Position numbers and translations under genes: made by a program. Below are positions 19,451 through 28,968 of a stretch of 64,000 bases of DNA, piece by piece. Under the pieces are notes generated by a model. It was not told the DNA's origin, did no database searches, and saw only the letters and a program-made list of their open reading frames with translations. Source of the stretch: Acidobacteriota bacterium (GTDB lineage Bacteria > Acidobacteriota > Terriglobia > Acidiferrales > UBA7541); NCBI GenBank assembly GCA_003167215.1, contig PMTV01000025.1:2609-66608 (forward strand), in the 5' to 3' direction. Numbering within the stretch: position 1 is the first letter of the stretch; the number at the start of each line of letters is the position of its first letter.

Positions 19451-19468
19451 CTAACGACCGGTCGTTAG
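19451..19468. promoter_or_regulatory. Perfect 18-bp palindrome, likely TetR-type operator
   Basis: CTAACGACC followed by its exact reverse complement GGTCGTTAG. It lies 40 bp upstream of the pcaF start. A TATACT hexamer (minus strand, 19480-19485) sits 11 bases further up, so a bound protein would cover the transcription start region. ACCGGT-centred palindromes are usual for TetR regulators of acyl-CoA and aromatic genes. No TetR gene is within the window. Confidence 0.6.
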
Positions 19469-19585
19469 ACGACCGCTCCAGTATAGCTGACACTCGTCGA
19501 GTTTCTATTCGCGTCAGCCAGCGGAGGTCAGCGCTTCCCAAGCTGGATTTCTTGAAAACAGCTGCACCCGGTGTAAAATACATGC

Positions 19586-19990
19586 ATGAGCGAGAAAATT
19601 AAGAAGGACGACGCGGAATGGCGTTCGAAGTTGACGGAAGAACAGTATGAGGTGACGCGGAAGAAGGGGACTGAACCGCCGTTCACCGGCGAGTACGCAG
19701 ACACCGAAACGAAGGGCACATACGTTTGCGTTTGCTGTGGGCAGCCGCTTTTCAGCTCCGATGCGAAGTACCATTCCGGTTCAGGCTGGCCCAGCTACTA
19801 CCAACCCATCGCGGCGGAGAATGTCGAGATGGAGCGCGACAGCAGCCATGGAATGACGCGCACGGAGGCTATTTGCAGCCGCTGCGATGCGCATCTAGGA
19901 CATGTCTTCGAGGACGGTCCCAACCCCACAGGCCTGCGATATTGCATCAATTCTGCAGCCTTGCGCCTTGAGGAAGATAAGAAGAAATAG
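19586..19990 (+). CDS. msrB: Peptide methionine-R-sulfoxide reductase
   Basis: 134 residues, the standard length of a one-domain MsrB. The structural zinc ligands are the Cys pairs in [11 protein letters not shown] and [14 protein letters not shown]; the catalytic Cys is in [24 protein letters not shown] is the family substrate-binding block. No signal peptide, so it repairs R-Met-sulfoxide in cytoplasmic proteins. It stands alone and converges with the lipoprotein gene. Confidence 0.95.
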   Translation: MSEKIKKDDAEWRSKLTEEQYEVTRKKGTEPPFTGEYADTETKGTYVCVCCGQPLFSSDAKYHSGSGWPSYYQPIAAENVEMERDSSHGMTRTEAICSRCDAHLGHVFEDGPNPTGLRYCINSAALRLEEDKKK

Positions 19991-20036
19991 CGCGGCGAAC
20001 TCCGCAGCGCGCTTCCAAACTATTCCGCGAATATCT

Positions 20037-22811
20037 CTAGTGGTTGAGGAAAATGACTTGTGGATGGCCATTCCCCGGATTTGAATCCACGGGAATCATC
20101 CGCACGCTGCTCGGTGAAACAACATAGAGAACAAGATTCGACGGGAACCCCGCAATCAGAACCGGCGTCATAATCCCCCGACCGTCGGGCGTGACCGTGT
20201 AATTGGCCGAGAAGGGAAGGTCCGTGGACGGAGTGCTGGGCGGAATAAATTCGTCCAGGGTGCCCACCATGTTTCCGGCGCCCGCGGAGCTTAACTGGCC
20301 AATCATATTTACGGCTTGACTGTCCGCCTCCCTGGGCGCCGAGAGTACATAGCTGCCCTGAACGGACGAGACAGAATACGGCGAGTTGGTTTGCTGCTCC
20401 AGAAGCCCGTATGTCGCAGCCGAATCAGAACCAATGATGAATCCTTGATTGGGACCAGTGAGGTACGCCGCAGCGAGCCGGTTACCCAAATTCGTAAATC
20501 CTACGCGGCCGTTCTGCAACACTTGATAGGTACCAGAAAGCGAATTCAGCAGCGAGATGGTACCGCCATCATTTTGGTCGTAGCTTAGACTCGCGCTTCC
20601 ATCGCCGGAAGGCGACGCCAACAGACCCGCGAAAACGGTCGAGTTCAAGCCCGCGAGTCCCGTGCCCGCGAGTCCCGTGCCGGTTACAACGCCGGCGCCT
20701 TGCAATACCGACTGATTGAATTGGGTTGTCGTGTTCTGAAGCAACATCTCTCCGCTGAGTCTGGGAAGCGGATTCGTTGTAGTCGCAGTGTCAATCTCCG
20801 CGAACAAAATATCGTTGGAGGACGCGAAATAGAATGTAAAGGTGAGCGTCGTCGCGGCGCTCGTCGGCGGTTGAAAAGTCATGGTAGCGAGGCCCTTCGA
20901 ATTCGCGCTCCCTACGCTGAAGTTGCCGGTGAGAGAAAGGAGCGGAGAATACACGCCTCCGTCGTTAAAATCCGCGGTGCCCGCGCTGAAGTTCTGAAAG
21001 TTATCGGCAGTGACTGCACCGGCGAGTACGGTTGGCTCAGTCAAAAAATCCTGGCCTGTGAATTCAAACGCATAATTGCCAGCGAAGTTTGCCACTGTAA
21101 ACGTCCCGATAGCGGGTTTCATAATTCCTGAGCCGTGCGTAATTCCTACCCCGTTCGTGGGAGTCGTCTCATCCTCGATCACGTGAATGTTGCCGGCCGA
21201 ATCGAGCGCCAGTAGATAATTTGCGGTAAACACGGTGCCCGTTCCAGTCGACGCGACTAACTGCATGGTGCCGCGGCCATCCGTTCCAACCGAATAGCTC
21301 CCCGTCAGACCCGCGGCAACCACAACGCCGCTTACGCGATTGATGTCTTCCTGGCCGCTAGAGACCCCTCCGGCTCCATCCGTCAAAAAGTTACCCGCCA
21401 TAACCACCGTTCCATTCGCATCGAATCCGCTGAACAGGAAACTGTAGGATCCGTTGATCAGAGAATTGCTGCTCGTCGTACCGGTTGTAATGGTGATATG
21501 GAGCTGTTGCGTCGCCGTTGCCGGGCCGCCTGCGCCGACAGCGGAATCCCGCACCTGAACTGTGAAATTCGAAGTGCCCACGAGAACGGGAATTCCTGAG
21601 ATGTTGCCTGTTTGGGCGTTAAGGGTAAGTCCCGCCGGAAGTTGGCCGGTTATCACACTCCAGGTATAAGGCGGCACTCCACCAGTCGCGATCAAATTCG
21701 CACTGTAGGACGTTGCAGTCATTCCACCGGGCAGTGGCGCGGTGATGGCCTGCAACGGTTGAGGCGTTTGGATCAAGATGGTGAGCGGACCAGACGTTGC
21801 CGTTTGCACCGGAACCGAAGAGTCCCGCACTGTGGCCGTGAGCGGAAAGGAACCGACCGTCGTCGGAATGCCTGAAATTTGGCCCGTGGATGTATTCAAG
21901 GCTAGGCCGGGAGGCAAACTGTTCGCCGGCACGCTCCAGGTAAATGGAGTTGCTCCGCCCCTTGCCGCCAGCGCCACGTTATACATCTGGCCGATGGTTC
22001 CGGGAGGCAGCGAGGTTGTGCTGACCGACAGCGGCTGAGCCGGATTAATCGTCACGGTGAAAAGCGTGGACGTGACGGAAAACGGAGGGGGCTGGCCAAT
22101 TACGGGAACACCGCCGCGGTCGGTCGCTTTCACAAAAAATGTATATGTGCCGGACGTGGTAGGCGTTCCGAGAAGGAATCCGCTTTGATTCAAGGTCAAT
22201 CCCGGCGGGAGACAGCTCGTTTGGTTGTTCGGACAGACCACGCTGAAAACTAATGGCGCAACGCCGCCCGTTACTACGATTTGCTCGCCGTACTGCGCAC
22301 CGTTCGATCCGTTATTAAGAGTGATGGTCGTAAAACTGGGAGGGAGAACCACGCTTATCATCGTGGTTACATTAGCGCCGGAATTCCCATTGGCGACTGC
22401 CTCCAAACTGACCGTAAGCGCAATCGAACTATTAGTGGGTGCGGTGTAGGTCACCGAAGTTTTGGTGACGTTCGTTAAAGTGCCGCAACCGGTGCCCGCG
22501 CAGCCCGAGCCAGTGAGCGGTTTCCAGGTGACGCCCTGATTACCCGTGTCGTTGCCCAGAATCGCGGTAAATTGAATCGCCTGGCCTTGGTCCACTGTTT
22601 GCGCCGTGTTCGGCAGCACTTCCAACGTGATGGACGTGCCGCCGCCTCCGCAACCTCCGAGAAACCCAACGGCGAGAAAAGCCATCAGTGCGTAAGCAAG
22701 CAATCGCACCGGCGCCAGTCGAAAACTAGGAGACGCGACGTCAGCGAGACTCCTCTGCCGGATTCCGGCGTTTTCGAACATTTGGGCATACGCCTTCGAA
22801 ATTGTCATATC
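20037..22811 (-). CDS. Large surface lipoprotein with Ig-like repeats
   Basis: 924 residues from the ATG at 22811, preceded by AAGGTGAT; the frame extends to 22904 without better support. A roughly 35-residue soluble leader precedes a hydrophobic stretch ending FLGGCGGGG, which fits a lipobox with Cys as lipid anchor. Next come one Ig-like domain, then three cadherin-like putative-Ig modules marked by LPPGLTLNQSGFLLGTP, LPPGLALNTSTGQISGIP and LPAGLTLNAQTGNISGIP. The remaining 450 residues hold about three related beta-rich modules beginning like INGSYSFLFSGFD and FAGNYAFEFTGQD, of unrecognised type. It is probably displayed on the outer membrane; the ligand is unknown. Confidence 0.75.
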   Translation of the reverse strand, partial: DMTISKAYAQMFENAGIRQRSLADVASPSFRLAPVRLLAYALMAFLAVGFLGGCGGGGTSITLEVLPNTAQTVDQGQAIQFTAILGNDTGNQGVTWKPLTGSGCAGTGCGTLTNVTKTSVTYTAPTNSSIALTVSLEAVANGNSGANVTTMISVVLPPSFTTITLNNGSNGAQYGEQIVVTGGVAPLVFSVVCPNNQTSCLPPGLTLNQSGFLLGTPTTSGTYTFFVKATDRGGVPVIGQPPPFSVTSTLFTVTINPAQPLSVSTTSLPPGTIGQMYNVALAARGGATPFTWSVPANSLPPGLALNTSTGQISGIPTTVGSFPLTATVRDSSVPVQTATSGPLTILIQTPQPLQAITAPLPGGMTATSYSANLIATGGVPPYTWSVITGQLPAGLTLNAQTGNISGIPVLVGTSNFTVQVRDSAVGAGGPATATQQLHITITTGTTSSNSLINGSYSFLFSGFDANGTVVMAGNFLTDGAGGVSSGQEDINRVSGVVVAAGLTGSYSVGTDGRGTMQLVASTGTGTVFTANYLLALDSAGNIHVIEDETTPTNGVGITHGSGIMKPAIGTFTVANFAGNYAFEFTGQDFLTEPTVLAGAVTADNFQNFSAGTADFNDGGVYSPLLSLTGNFSVGSANSKGLATMTFQPPTSAATTLTFTFYFASSNDILFAEIDTATTTNPLPRLSGEMLLQNTTTQFNQSVLQGAGVVTGTGLAGTGLAGLNSTVFAGLLASPSGDGSASLSYDQNDGGTISLLNSLSGTYQVLQNGRVGFTNLGNRLAAAYLTGPNQGFIIGSDSAATYGLLEQQTNSPYSVSSVQGSYVLSAPREADSQAVNMIGQLSSAGAGNMVGTLDEFIPPSTPSTDLPFSANYTVTPDGRGIMTPVLIAGFPSNLVLYVVSPSSVRMIPVDSNPGNGHPQVIFLNH

Positions 22812-23340
22812 ACCTTGGATTTCTTTTTCAGATCCGCCCAGAGTGGTGGGACAGAACCCGTTGCCGAATCGCCAGCTAAGAATGCGAAACAAATTGAATA
22901 ACAAAACAGCTGCGATGTGTCAACGCACATCTCCCGACGCCCGTCTATCGGCGTCGCTCGTTTCATCCTTCCAGGCTCTCGCTGCACCTGGCTCAGCATT
23001 TAGGAATACGAACGATAAGCTGCATCTGTACGCAATGTGGATGCGCCGGATGACAAGGCCGTTGCCTGTTATGGGCTTCATTTTAAGGCAGACAATGAAT
23101 TATTAGCCAGTCCCATCTTCGGCGGCAAATTTGGCCCAGTGCAACCCAATACTGGCGAGCTCATTCGCAGGGGCAGTTCCATGACAACTCCCGGCGACAC
23201 CCGCTGCATCTCAATCGGGTGCACTGATCGCTCCTGTGGCCACAGTCTCGTGGATTTTCAATTTTCCCCCAACTTTAGTATAAAGATTGGTTTGGAAGCG
23301 CTCGGGAAACGCGTAGTGCGCCCTTGTTTGGAGGAGTACC
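22812..23340. other. Spacer between lipoprotein gene and ABC operon
   Basis: About 530 bp between divergent genes with no convincing ORF; 22812-22904 is only an in-frame extension of the lipoprotein gene. A TATAAA at 23279-23284 (plus strand), 56 bp before the ABC ATPase start, is a possible -10 box without a clear -35. No stable hairpins or riboswitch signature were noticed. Confidence 0.4.
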
Positions 23341-24300
23341 TTGATTGAAGTTCAGGACCTGACGAAATCGTACGGTTCAGTCACAGCCGTGGACCATGTT
23401 TCGTTCACAGTGAACAAGGGTGAGATTCTCGGTTTTCTGGGGCCCAACGGCGCCGGGAAAACGACCACGATGCGTATCTTGACGGGCTATATGCCGGCCA
23501 CCTCCGGGACCGCGCGCGTCGCGGGGTTCGATGTGTTCCGTGAATCCATGGAAGTCCGTCGCCGGATCGGGTACCTGCCTGAAAATCCGCCGCTATATCC
23601 TGATATGACGGTCGAGACTTACCTCGATTTTGTCGCCCGTATCAAAAACGTTCCGGCGGAGCGGCGTCCCGCCCGCATTGATGACGCTCTGAGAAAAACC
23701 AACCTGGAAGACCGGCGTTCCGAACTTATCAAACGGCTGTCGCGCGGTTACAAGCAGCGCGTGGGCATCGCACAGGCGCTGGTGCACGACCCTGACGTTA
23801 TCATTCTCGATGAGCCGACCGTCGGCTTGGACCCCAAGCAGATTATTGAAGTTCGCAATCTAATTAAAGGTCTGGCTGGGAACCACACCATCATTCTTTC
23901 CACGCACATCCTGCCGGAAGTCAGCATGACGTGCGACCGCGTGGTCATCATCAACAAAGGCAAAATTGCCGCGGTGGATACTCCGCAGAATTTGACTTCG
24001 CAGCTCAAAGGCGGCCAAAAAATTCACATTGAAACGGAGGCCCCGGAAAAATTGCTTCGCGACGTGCTGGCGCAAATTCCGGGAGCGAGCCGCGTGGTGA
24101 TCGAGCCGGCCCGTGCCGGAAGCCGTCAGACGGTTACCGTGGAGGCCGCGCAGGGGAATGACATTCGCAGCCAGGTCGCGGCGAAAATTGTGGAACATGG
24201 CTGGCCGCTTTTCGAACTGCACGGAGTGAGCCTGAGTCTCGAAGACATCTTCCTCGAACTCACAACCGACGACGCTTCCCACGCGCAGTCGTCTAGTTAA
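23341..24300 (+). CDS. ABC transporter ATP-binding protein, GldA-like
   Basis: 319 residues with a TTG start preceded by TTGGAGGAG. The Walker A is GPNGAGKTTT, the signature region LSRGYKQRVGIAQAL, Walker B VIILDEPTVGLDP and the switch His in STHILPEV. The roughly 95-residue C-terminal extension after the ATPase core is usual for GldA/NatA-type exporters. It is the first of four genes (ATPase, permease, GldG-like, DUF4340) found together in many Acidobacteriota. In Bacteroidetes the GldA/F/G set is linked to gliding; the role here is unknown. Confidence 0.9.
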   Translation: MIEVQDLTKSYGSVTAVDHVSFTVNKGEILGFLGPNGAGKTTTMRILTGYMPATSGTARVAGFDVFRESMEVRRRIGYLPENPPLYPDMTVETYLDFVARIKNVPAERRPARIDDALRKTNLEDRRSELIKRLSRGYKQRVGIAQALVHDPDVIILDEPTVGLDPKQIIEVRNLIKGLAGNHTIILSTHILPEVSMTCDRVVIINKGKIAAVDTPQNLTSQLKGGQKIHIETEAPEKLLRDVLAQIPGASRVVIEPARAGSRQTVTVEAAQGNDIRSQVAAKIVEHGWPLFELHGVSLSLEDIFLELTTDDASHAQSSS

Positions 24301-24329
24301 GGCCATCCGATAAAGGAGTGAACAGAACA

Positions 24330-25115
24330 ATGGGAAGTTTGTATGCAATTTATCGCAAGGAGATGGGGCATTACTTCGTTTCGCCCATCGCGTATATCTT
24401 CATCGGACTTTTCCTGATTTTGACCGCGTTCTTTTTCAACGTAATCCTGTCGGAAGTGATCAAGCAATCTTTTCAAATGGAAATGCAGGGAATGCGTTTT
24501 GGCGCGCCATCCGATTTCGACGTTCCGGCCGCTGTGATGCGCAACTTTTTCGGCATACTCTCGACGCTCGTTTTATTTTTTACCCCGATTCTGACCATGA
24601 GTGTCTATGCCGAGGAACGCAAGCGTGGCACGATGGAACTGCTGATGACCTCGCCGGTCAGCGAGCTGGAAATCGTGCTGGGAAAGTATCTGGCTTCGCT
24701 GTCTCTGTTCGCGCTCATGTTGCTGCCCACCGCGAGCTATATGATCTTCATGTGTCTCCGCAGCGATCCCAGGCCGCCATGGAGCATGTTGGCGGCGGGG
24801 TATGCCGGCGTGTTGCTGCTCGGCGGCTCGCTGCTGGCTCTTGGCTCCTTTGTGTCGTCCCTCACCGAAAACCAGCTGATTGCAGCAGTGATCACGTTCG
24901 CGGCTTCCTTGTTTATCTGGGTGCTGGACATTGGCCGCAGCACCGATAGCGGCGGAGGAGCAGTGCTTCAGTATCTTTCGGTGATACGCCATTACGAGGA
25001 TTTCACTCGCGGCGTTATTGATACATCCAGCCTGATTTATTACGCGAGCTTTATCGTTCTTTTTGTTTTCTTGACGGTGCGCTCCGTCGATTCGATGCGC
25101 TGGCGGCGAGCCTAA
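24330..25115 (+). CDS. ABC-2 type permease, GldF-like
   Basis: 261 residues starting MGSLYAIYRKEMGHYFVSPIAYIFIGLFLI, with AAAGGAG 11 bases upstream of the ATG. Six hydrophobic segments are visible. The SVYAEERKRGTMELLMTSPVSELEIVLGKY block is the conserved cytoplasmic coupling region of ABC-2 permeases. It would form the membrane channel for the ATPase 29 bp upstream. Confidence 0.88.
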   Translation: MGSLYAIYRKEMGHYFVSPIAYIFIGLFLILTAFFFNVILSEVIKQSFQMEMQGMRFGAPSDFDVPAAVMRNFFGILSTLVLFFTPILTMSVYAEERKRGTMELLMTSPVSELEIVLGKYLASLSLFALMLLPTASYMIFMCLRSDPRPPWSMLAAGYAGVLLLGGSLLALGSFVSSLTENQLIAAVITFAASLFIWVLDIGRSTDSGGGAVLQYLSVIRHYEDFTRGVIDTSSLIYYASFIVLFVFLTVRSVDSMRWRRA

Positions 25116-25158
25116 GCGGTTTTTTCTCGCGGTCGCAAATTATGGAGGAACTCGCAGG

Positions 25159-26682
25159 ATGAAATGGGATCGGGAGGAGTTGGCAAGATTCATCGGCACC
25201 ACCGGCATAGCCATGCTGGTGGCCGGGTATTTGCGTTATTCGATTCAGGGCGAGCTTCTGACGTTTAGCAAGGTTGTTCTGGCGATCGGTGCGTTGTCCC
25301 TAGTTGCATCGATCGTCATTGGGTTTGCCGGTATTCTTCGCTTTTTCTCCAAACGTTCTTCACAGCTTGGCACCAACACCACGATTCTCAGTGTGGTTGT
25401 AATCGCTTTGCTGGTGATCGTGAATTTCGTCGGGTTTCGCCATCATAAGCGTTTCGATCTGACCACCGAAAAACTGTACACGCTTTCCGATCAGACCAGG
25501 CAGATCGTTGGCGGCTTGCAGAAAGACGTCACCATCGTCCGCTTTGATAAGTCCCCGAATGCGGCTCTTGACGATCAAATGGCTGAGTACACCAGCTTGA
25601 GCCGCCATCTGAAATTTCAGAACATTGATCCGCAACAGAAGCCCGAGATCGCCCAGCAATATGGAGCCACGCGAATGGGCGACGTGATCCTCGCTTCAGG
25701 CCCGCGAAAAGAATACTTGGAAACCGGCGCCGCCTCGGAAGAAGACATCACAGGCGCCATTATCAAAGTCACGCAAGACAAGGTTAAAACGGTTTGCTTC
25801 GTCACCGGCCACGGCGAAAAATCCTTAACTGATGACGGTGAAAATGGCTACAGCCACCTCGACGCCGGCCTGAAAAAGGAAAACTACGTCACCAGGACCC
25901 TCAATCTCGTGTCTGAAAATGGCGTGGCCTCCGGTTGCAGCCTGGTAGTGATTGCCGGTCCCACTCAGCAATTCTTCCCGCAGGAAGCGCAAATGCTCGA
26001 GAAATATCTGGGGAGCACGGGCAAAGGCCTGATCCTCGTTGACCCCCAGACTGATCCGAAGCTTGGAGAAATTTTCCAGGCATGGAACACGAATGTGGAA
26101 GACAACGTGGTAATCGACGCGAGCGGAATGGGCCGCCTCCTTGGCGCCGGTCCCGCTATCCCGCTGGTAACGACGTTCGGCCAAAGCCCAATCACCAGGA
26201 ATTTTACGAACGTGATGGTTTTTTTCCCGTTGGCTCGCACCGTATCGATCGCGGACAAATCAAAGACGGATCCTCAGATTGTTGAACTCTTGAAGACTTC
26301 GCCGCAGAGTTTCACCGTTCCAAATTTGAAGCAGGGGCAAAATGAACTGACGTTCAATCCAAAGACGGCCGGTCCGCTTTCGCTCGGTGTGGCTGCTTCG
26401 CACAAAGCGGGAGGCGGCGAAGCTCGCCTGGTTGTGATTGGTAACTCGGCATTTGCCGCGAATCCGTATGTGGGCCTGCAGAAGAACGGTGACCTCTTCT
26501 ATAACACGATCGATTGGCTCGCACAGGACGAAAACCTGATCTCCATCCGCCCGAAATCGCAGACGAACCGGCGCGTCACGCTAACCGAAGGTCAAGCGAG
26601 CGCGCTCCGGTGGCTCGATCTTTTCTTTCTCCCCGGTATCGTGATTTTTTCGGGAGTTTATATCTGGTGGAAGCGCCGGTAA
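25159..26682 (+). CDS. GldG-like ABC transporter auxiliary protein
   Basis: 507 residues; GGAGGAA precedes the ATG at 25159. Two hydrophobic segments lie at the N-terminus (about residues 12-75) and another at 87-105, then a large periplasmic domain beginning RFDLTTEKLYTLSDQTRQIV, the signature of the GldG / ABC_transp_aux family, and one TM helix at the end (WLDLFFLPGIVIFSGVYIWW). The KTVCFVTGHGEKSL block and LVVIAGPTQQFFPQEAQML are conserved in the family. It acts with the permease and ATPase before it. Confidence 0.85.
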   Translation: MKWDREELARFIGTTGIAMLVAGYLRYSIQGELLTFSKVVLAIGALSLVASIVIGFAGILRFFSKRSSQLGTNTTILSVVVIALLVIVNFVGFRHHKRFDLTTEKLYTLSDQTRQIVGGLQKDVTIVRFDKSPNAALDDQMAEYTSLSRHLKFQNIDPQQKPEIAQQYGATRMGDVILASGPRKEYLETGAASEEDITGAIIKVTQDKVKTVCFVTGHGEKSLTDDGENGYSHLDAGLKKENYVTRTLNLVSENGVASGCSLVVIAGPTQQFFPQEAQMLEKYLGSTGKGLILVDPQTDPKLGEIFQAWNTNVEDNVVIDASGMGRLLGAGPAIPLVTTFGQSPITRNFTNVMVFFPLARTVSIADKSKTDPQIVELLKTSPQSFTVPNLKQGQNELTFNPKTAGPLSLGVAASHKAGGGEARLVVIGNSAFAANPYVGLQKNGDLFYNTIDWLAQDENLISIRPKSQTNRRVTLTEGQASALRWLDLFFLPGIVIFSGVYIWWKRR

Positions 26683-26706
26683 TCCGCGCTCGCTGAAAAT
26701 ACATCA

Positions 26707-28068
26707 ATGATTAAGAAGACGACCTTATTCTTGCTTCTCGGCGCCATTGCATTGGGCGCCGCTGTCTATTACTTCGACTGGCGCCGCAGCCAGAAGGAAA
26801 GTGAGAAGCCGCCCGCGGACGCGGCCAAGCTCGCGTTCTCGATTCAGCCCCAGGACATAACCTCGCTCGTTATCAAGCATCCCGGGAATCCCGCTGAGTC
26901 CACGCTGCAGTTTGAGAAGCGCGACGGGATCTGGCAAATCACTCAGCCGGTCGAAACACGGGCCGATCAGGCGTCCTTGGACGGAATAATTGACGGCCTG
27001 TCCAGCGCCCGTATTGCGCAAACGGAACCCGGCACGCCTGACCGGTTGAAAGTCTTTGGTCTTGACCCGCCGGCCATTTCACTGGAATTCCAGGCCGGGA
27101 GCGGCGCGAAGCACACCGTGGCATTGGGCAAAAAGGATTTTATTGGAGTTTCGGTCTACTCGATTGTGGACAGCGGCAAAGATGTCGCGCTCCTTCCGGA
27201 ATCGCTTCTGATCAGCTCCGACAAATCTCTTCAAGACTTGCGAGATCGTGACGTGTTACACGCCGCGAGCGATAAAGTCCTGTCCTTCGACCTTAAGAAT
27301 CCTTCCGGGCAGCTCGCGGCAAAGAGAACAAAGGATGAGTGGGAATTTACGAAACCCGCCGGCTCGCGCGGCGACGCCGGAAATATCAGCGCGCTTCTCG
27401 CCAGTGTTGGTTCGGCGAAATGGACTGCGGTTGCCAGCGAGTCGTCCGTTAATCTGGCGAACTATGGTTTAACTAGTCCGGCTGTCTCCCTGACCACCTT
27501 GGATGACAAAGGAAAGAGTGCCACGCTGATCGTCGGCAAAAAAGATGGCGATCAATACTTCGCGCGGGATGCCTCCCGGCCCGTGGTTTTCCGCATCTCT
27601 GAGGATCTCTACAAGAAACTGGCCGAAAATTACAACGATTTGCGCGACAAAAAACTCGCGCGCTTCGATCCCGCTGTGTTAAATCGCGTCGAAATACATA
27701 ATGCGAACGGCACGATTATCTGCACGCGCAAATCCGAATTTGAATGGATCATCGAGGAACCTGTCGATCAGAAGGGAAAAGCGGCCGATATTGCAAAGTT
27801 AATTACGCCCTTGGAAGAGGCGCGCGCGGAGCAAGTCTTTGACCAGCCTGCGCCGAATGTCCGCGCCCTGCTGGCTAAGCCCGAGTTCCAGGCTGTCTTA
27901 ACCGACAAATCCGCCAAAAAATTGACCATTCAGCTATCGAAAGAATCCGGCAGCTTCGTGTACGCCAGAACCAGCGAAAGTCCGGCCGTTTACAGACTCG
28001 ATAAGCAGATTCTGACCGAGCTGAACTTTAAGCCCGCTGACTTGATTCTCTCCGGCACACCCAATTAG
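26707..28068 (+). CDS. DUF4340 membrane-anchored protein
   Basis: 453 residues. One N-terminal membrane anchor (TLFLLLGAIALGAAVYYFDW) is followed by repeated units of the kind ITSLVIKHPG..STLQFEKRDGIWQITQPV and VLSFDLKNPSGQLAAKRTKDEWEFTKPA, the DUF4340 repeat. Three copies are visible, the third at VEIHNANGTIICTRKSEFEWIIEEPV. The family is regularly found after GldG-like genes; its biochemical role is unknown. The gene starts 24 bp after the previous stop and ends the operon. Confidence 0.85.
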   Translation: MIKKTTLFLLLGAIALGAAVYYFDWRRSQKESEKPPADAAKLAFSIQPQDITSLVIKHPGNPAESTLQFEKRDGIWQITQPVETRADQASLDGIIDGLSSARIAQTEPGTPDRLKVFGLDPPAISLEFQAGSGAKHTVALGKKDFIGVSVYSIVDSGKDVALLPESLLISSDKSLQDLRDRDVLHAASDKVLSFDLKNPSGQLAAKRTKDEWEFTKPAGSRGDAGNISALLASVGSAKWTAVASESSVNLANYGLTSPAVSLTTLDDKGKSATLIVGKKDGDQYFARDASRPVVFRISEDLYKKLAENYNDLRDKKLARFDPAVLNRVEIHNANGTIICTRKSEFEWIIEEPVDQKGKAADIAKLITPLEEARAEQVFDQPAPNVRALLAKPEFQAVLTDKSAKKLTIQLSKESGSFVYARTSESPAVYRLDKQILTELNFKPADLILSGTPN

Positions 28069-28079
28069 ACGTCACTGAA

Positions 28080-28337
28080 TCACGCTGATGCTCCCGCCTC
28101 ACAAACCAGGGCTTCCTCGTGTGGCCAGGCCGCAATTAGCAAAACCTTCCCCGTATCGGGTGAAATGTATATGTAATATAACTGTTCGCGGCGTTTCACC
28201 TCATAAAAGCCCGCCCGTTTCGGGTCAGGAGTTACAGTGGCACCGCCAGCCAAAGCATCGCGAAGCTGCATGATCATTTCCTGCGAGTGATTTCTCAAGT
28301 CTTCGATTTCTAACCCGCGCTCTAAGCACATCACCAT
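28080..28337 (-). CDS. Small hypothetical protein
   Basis: 85 residues, starting MVMCLERGLEIEDLRNHSQ; a GGAGGG lies just upstream of the ATG, and the second Met is also possible. It has a helical N-terminal half and a beta-rich second half (FYEVKRREQLYYIYISPDTGKVLLIA). No known family is recognised. It converges with the DUF4340 gene 11 bp away. Amino-acid composition and the ribosome binding site support it as real. Confidence 0.5.
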   Translation of the reverse strand: MVMCLERGLEIEDLRNHSQEMIMQLRDALAGGATVTPDPKRAGFYEVKRREQLYYIYISPDTGKVLLIAAWPHEEALVCEAGASA

Positions 28338-28555
28338 GGGTCCCTCCAGCGCTTTTATCGTCTCTCACTTGATATTACGTTAGCGCAAAGATGAAAGTTC
28401 CAGCTGTGCCTAGCCGTGCGGCCTAATAGTTTCGATATGGTGCAATCTCCGGGTTAAGACCGTACCAAAAAGTATTCTGGCGTTAACTCTTAACTAGTCA
28501 CTTGCGCGCCGCCCCTAAACTTGCAATAGTTTGGGGACGTGAGGGCCTGTTCATC

Positions 28556-28765
28556 GTGAAGAAGAAAAAGAAGAGAGCAAAGAAGTCGAATCGCATGCGC
28601 CATGATAGAAGGCGGAAACACCAGCACTGGCAGGTCACGGTGTTTTACCATGACGGCGAAAGATTCGCCCGTGTCTACATTGACCGCGACCGCGCTCAGC
28701 GTTTTGCCCAACGGCAGAAGAAATCTCCGATCGTCAAAGCCGCCCGGATTCTTGAGGTGGATTAA
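28556..28765 (+). CDS. Small basic protein, unknown function
   Basis: About 69 residues from a GTG at 28556; the frame is open to 28502 and the start is uncertain. The N-terminus is strongly basic (KKKKKRAKKSNRMRHDRRRK), then a beta-rich segment HWQVTVFYHDGERFARVYID. A nucleic-acid binder is conceivable from the charge, but no family is recognised. Confidence 0.4.
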   Translation: MKKKKKRAKKSNRMRHDRRRKHQHWQVTVFYHDGERFARVYIDRDRAQRFAQRQKKSPIVKAARILEVD

Positions 28766-28894
28766 GGACAAGTCGCGCATTTCCCCTGCGCGACCCGGCC
28801 TTCATATGTTCGTGCGACACCCCCTACGCTGGAAGCTTGTTCGAGTGTTTGCGCCATGCTATAAATAATTGGGAATTACAGGGTTCTCATCCGA

Positions 28895-28968
28895 GCGGGA
28901 TTCGTATAGTGGTAGTACGCCACCTTGCCAAGGTGGAGGCGAGAGTTCGATTCTCTTATCCCGCTCCA
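28895..28968 (+). tRNA. tRNA-Gly (GCC)
   Basis: Acceptor GCGGGAT pairs with ATCCCGC. The anticodon arm CCACC-TTGCCAA-GGTGG gives anticodon GCC. The T loop TTCGATT and an encoded CCA at 28966-28968 are present. 74 bases in total. Confidence 0.97.
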
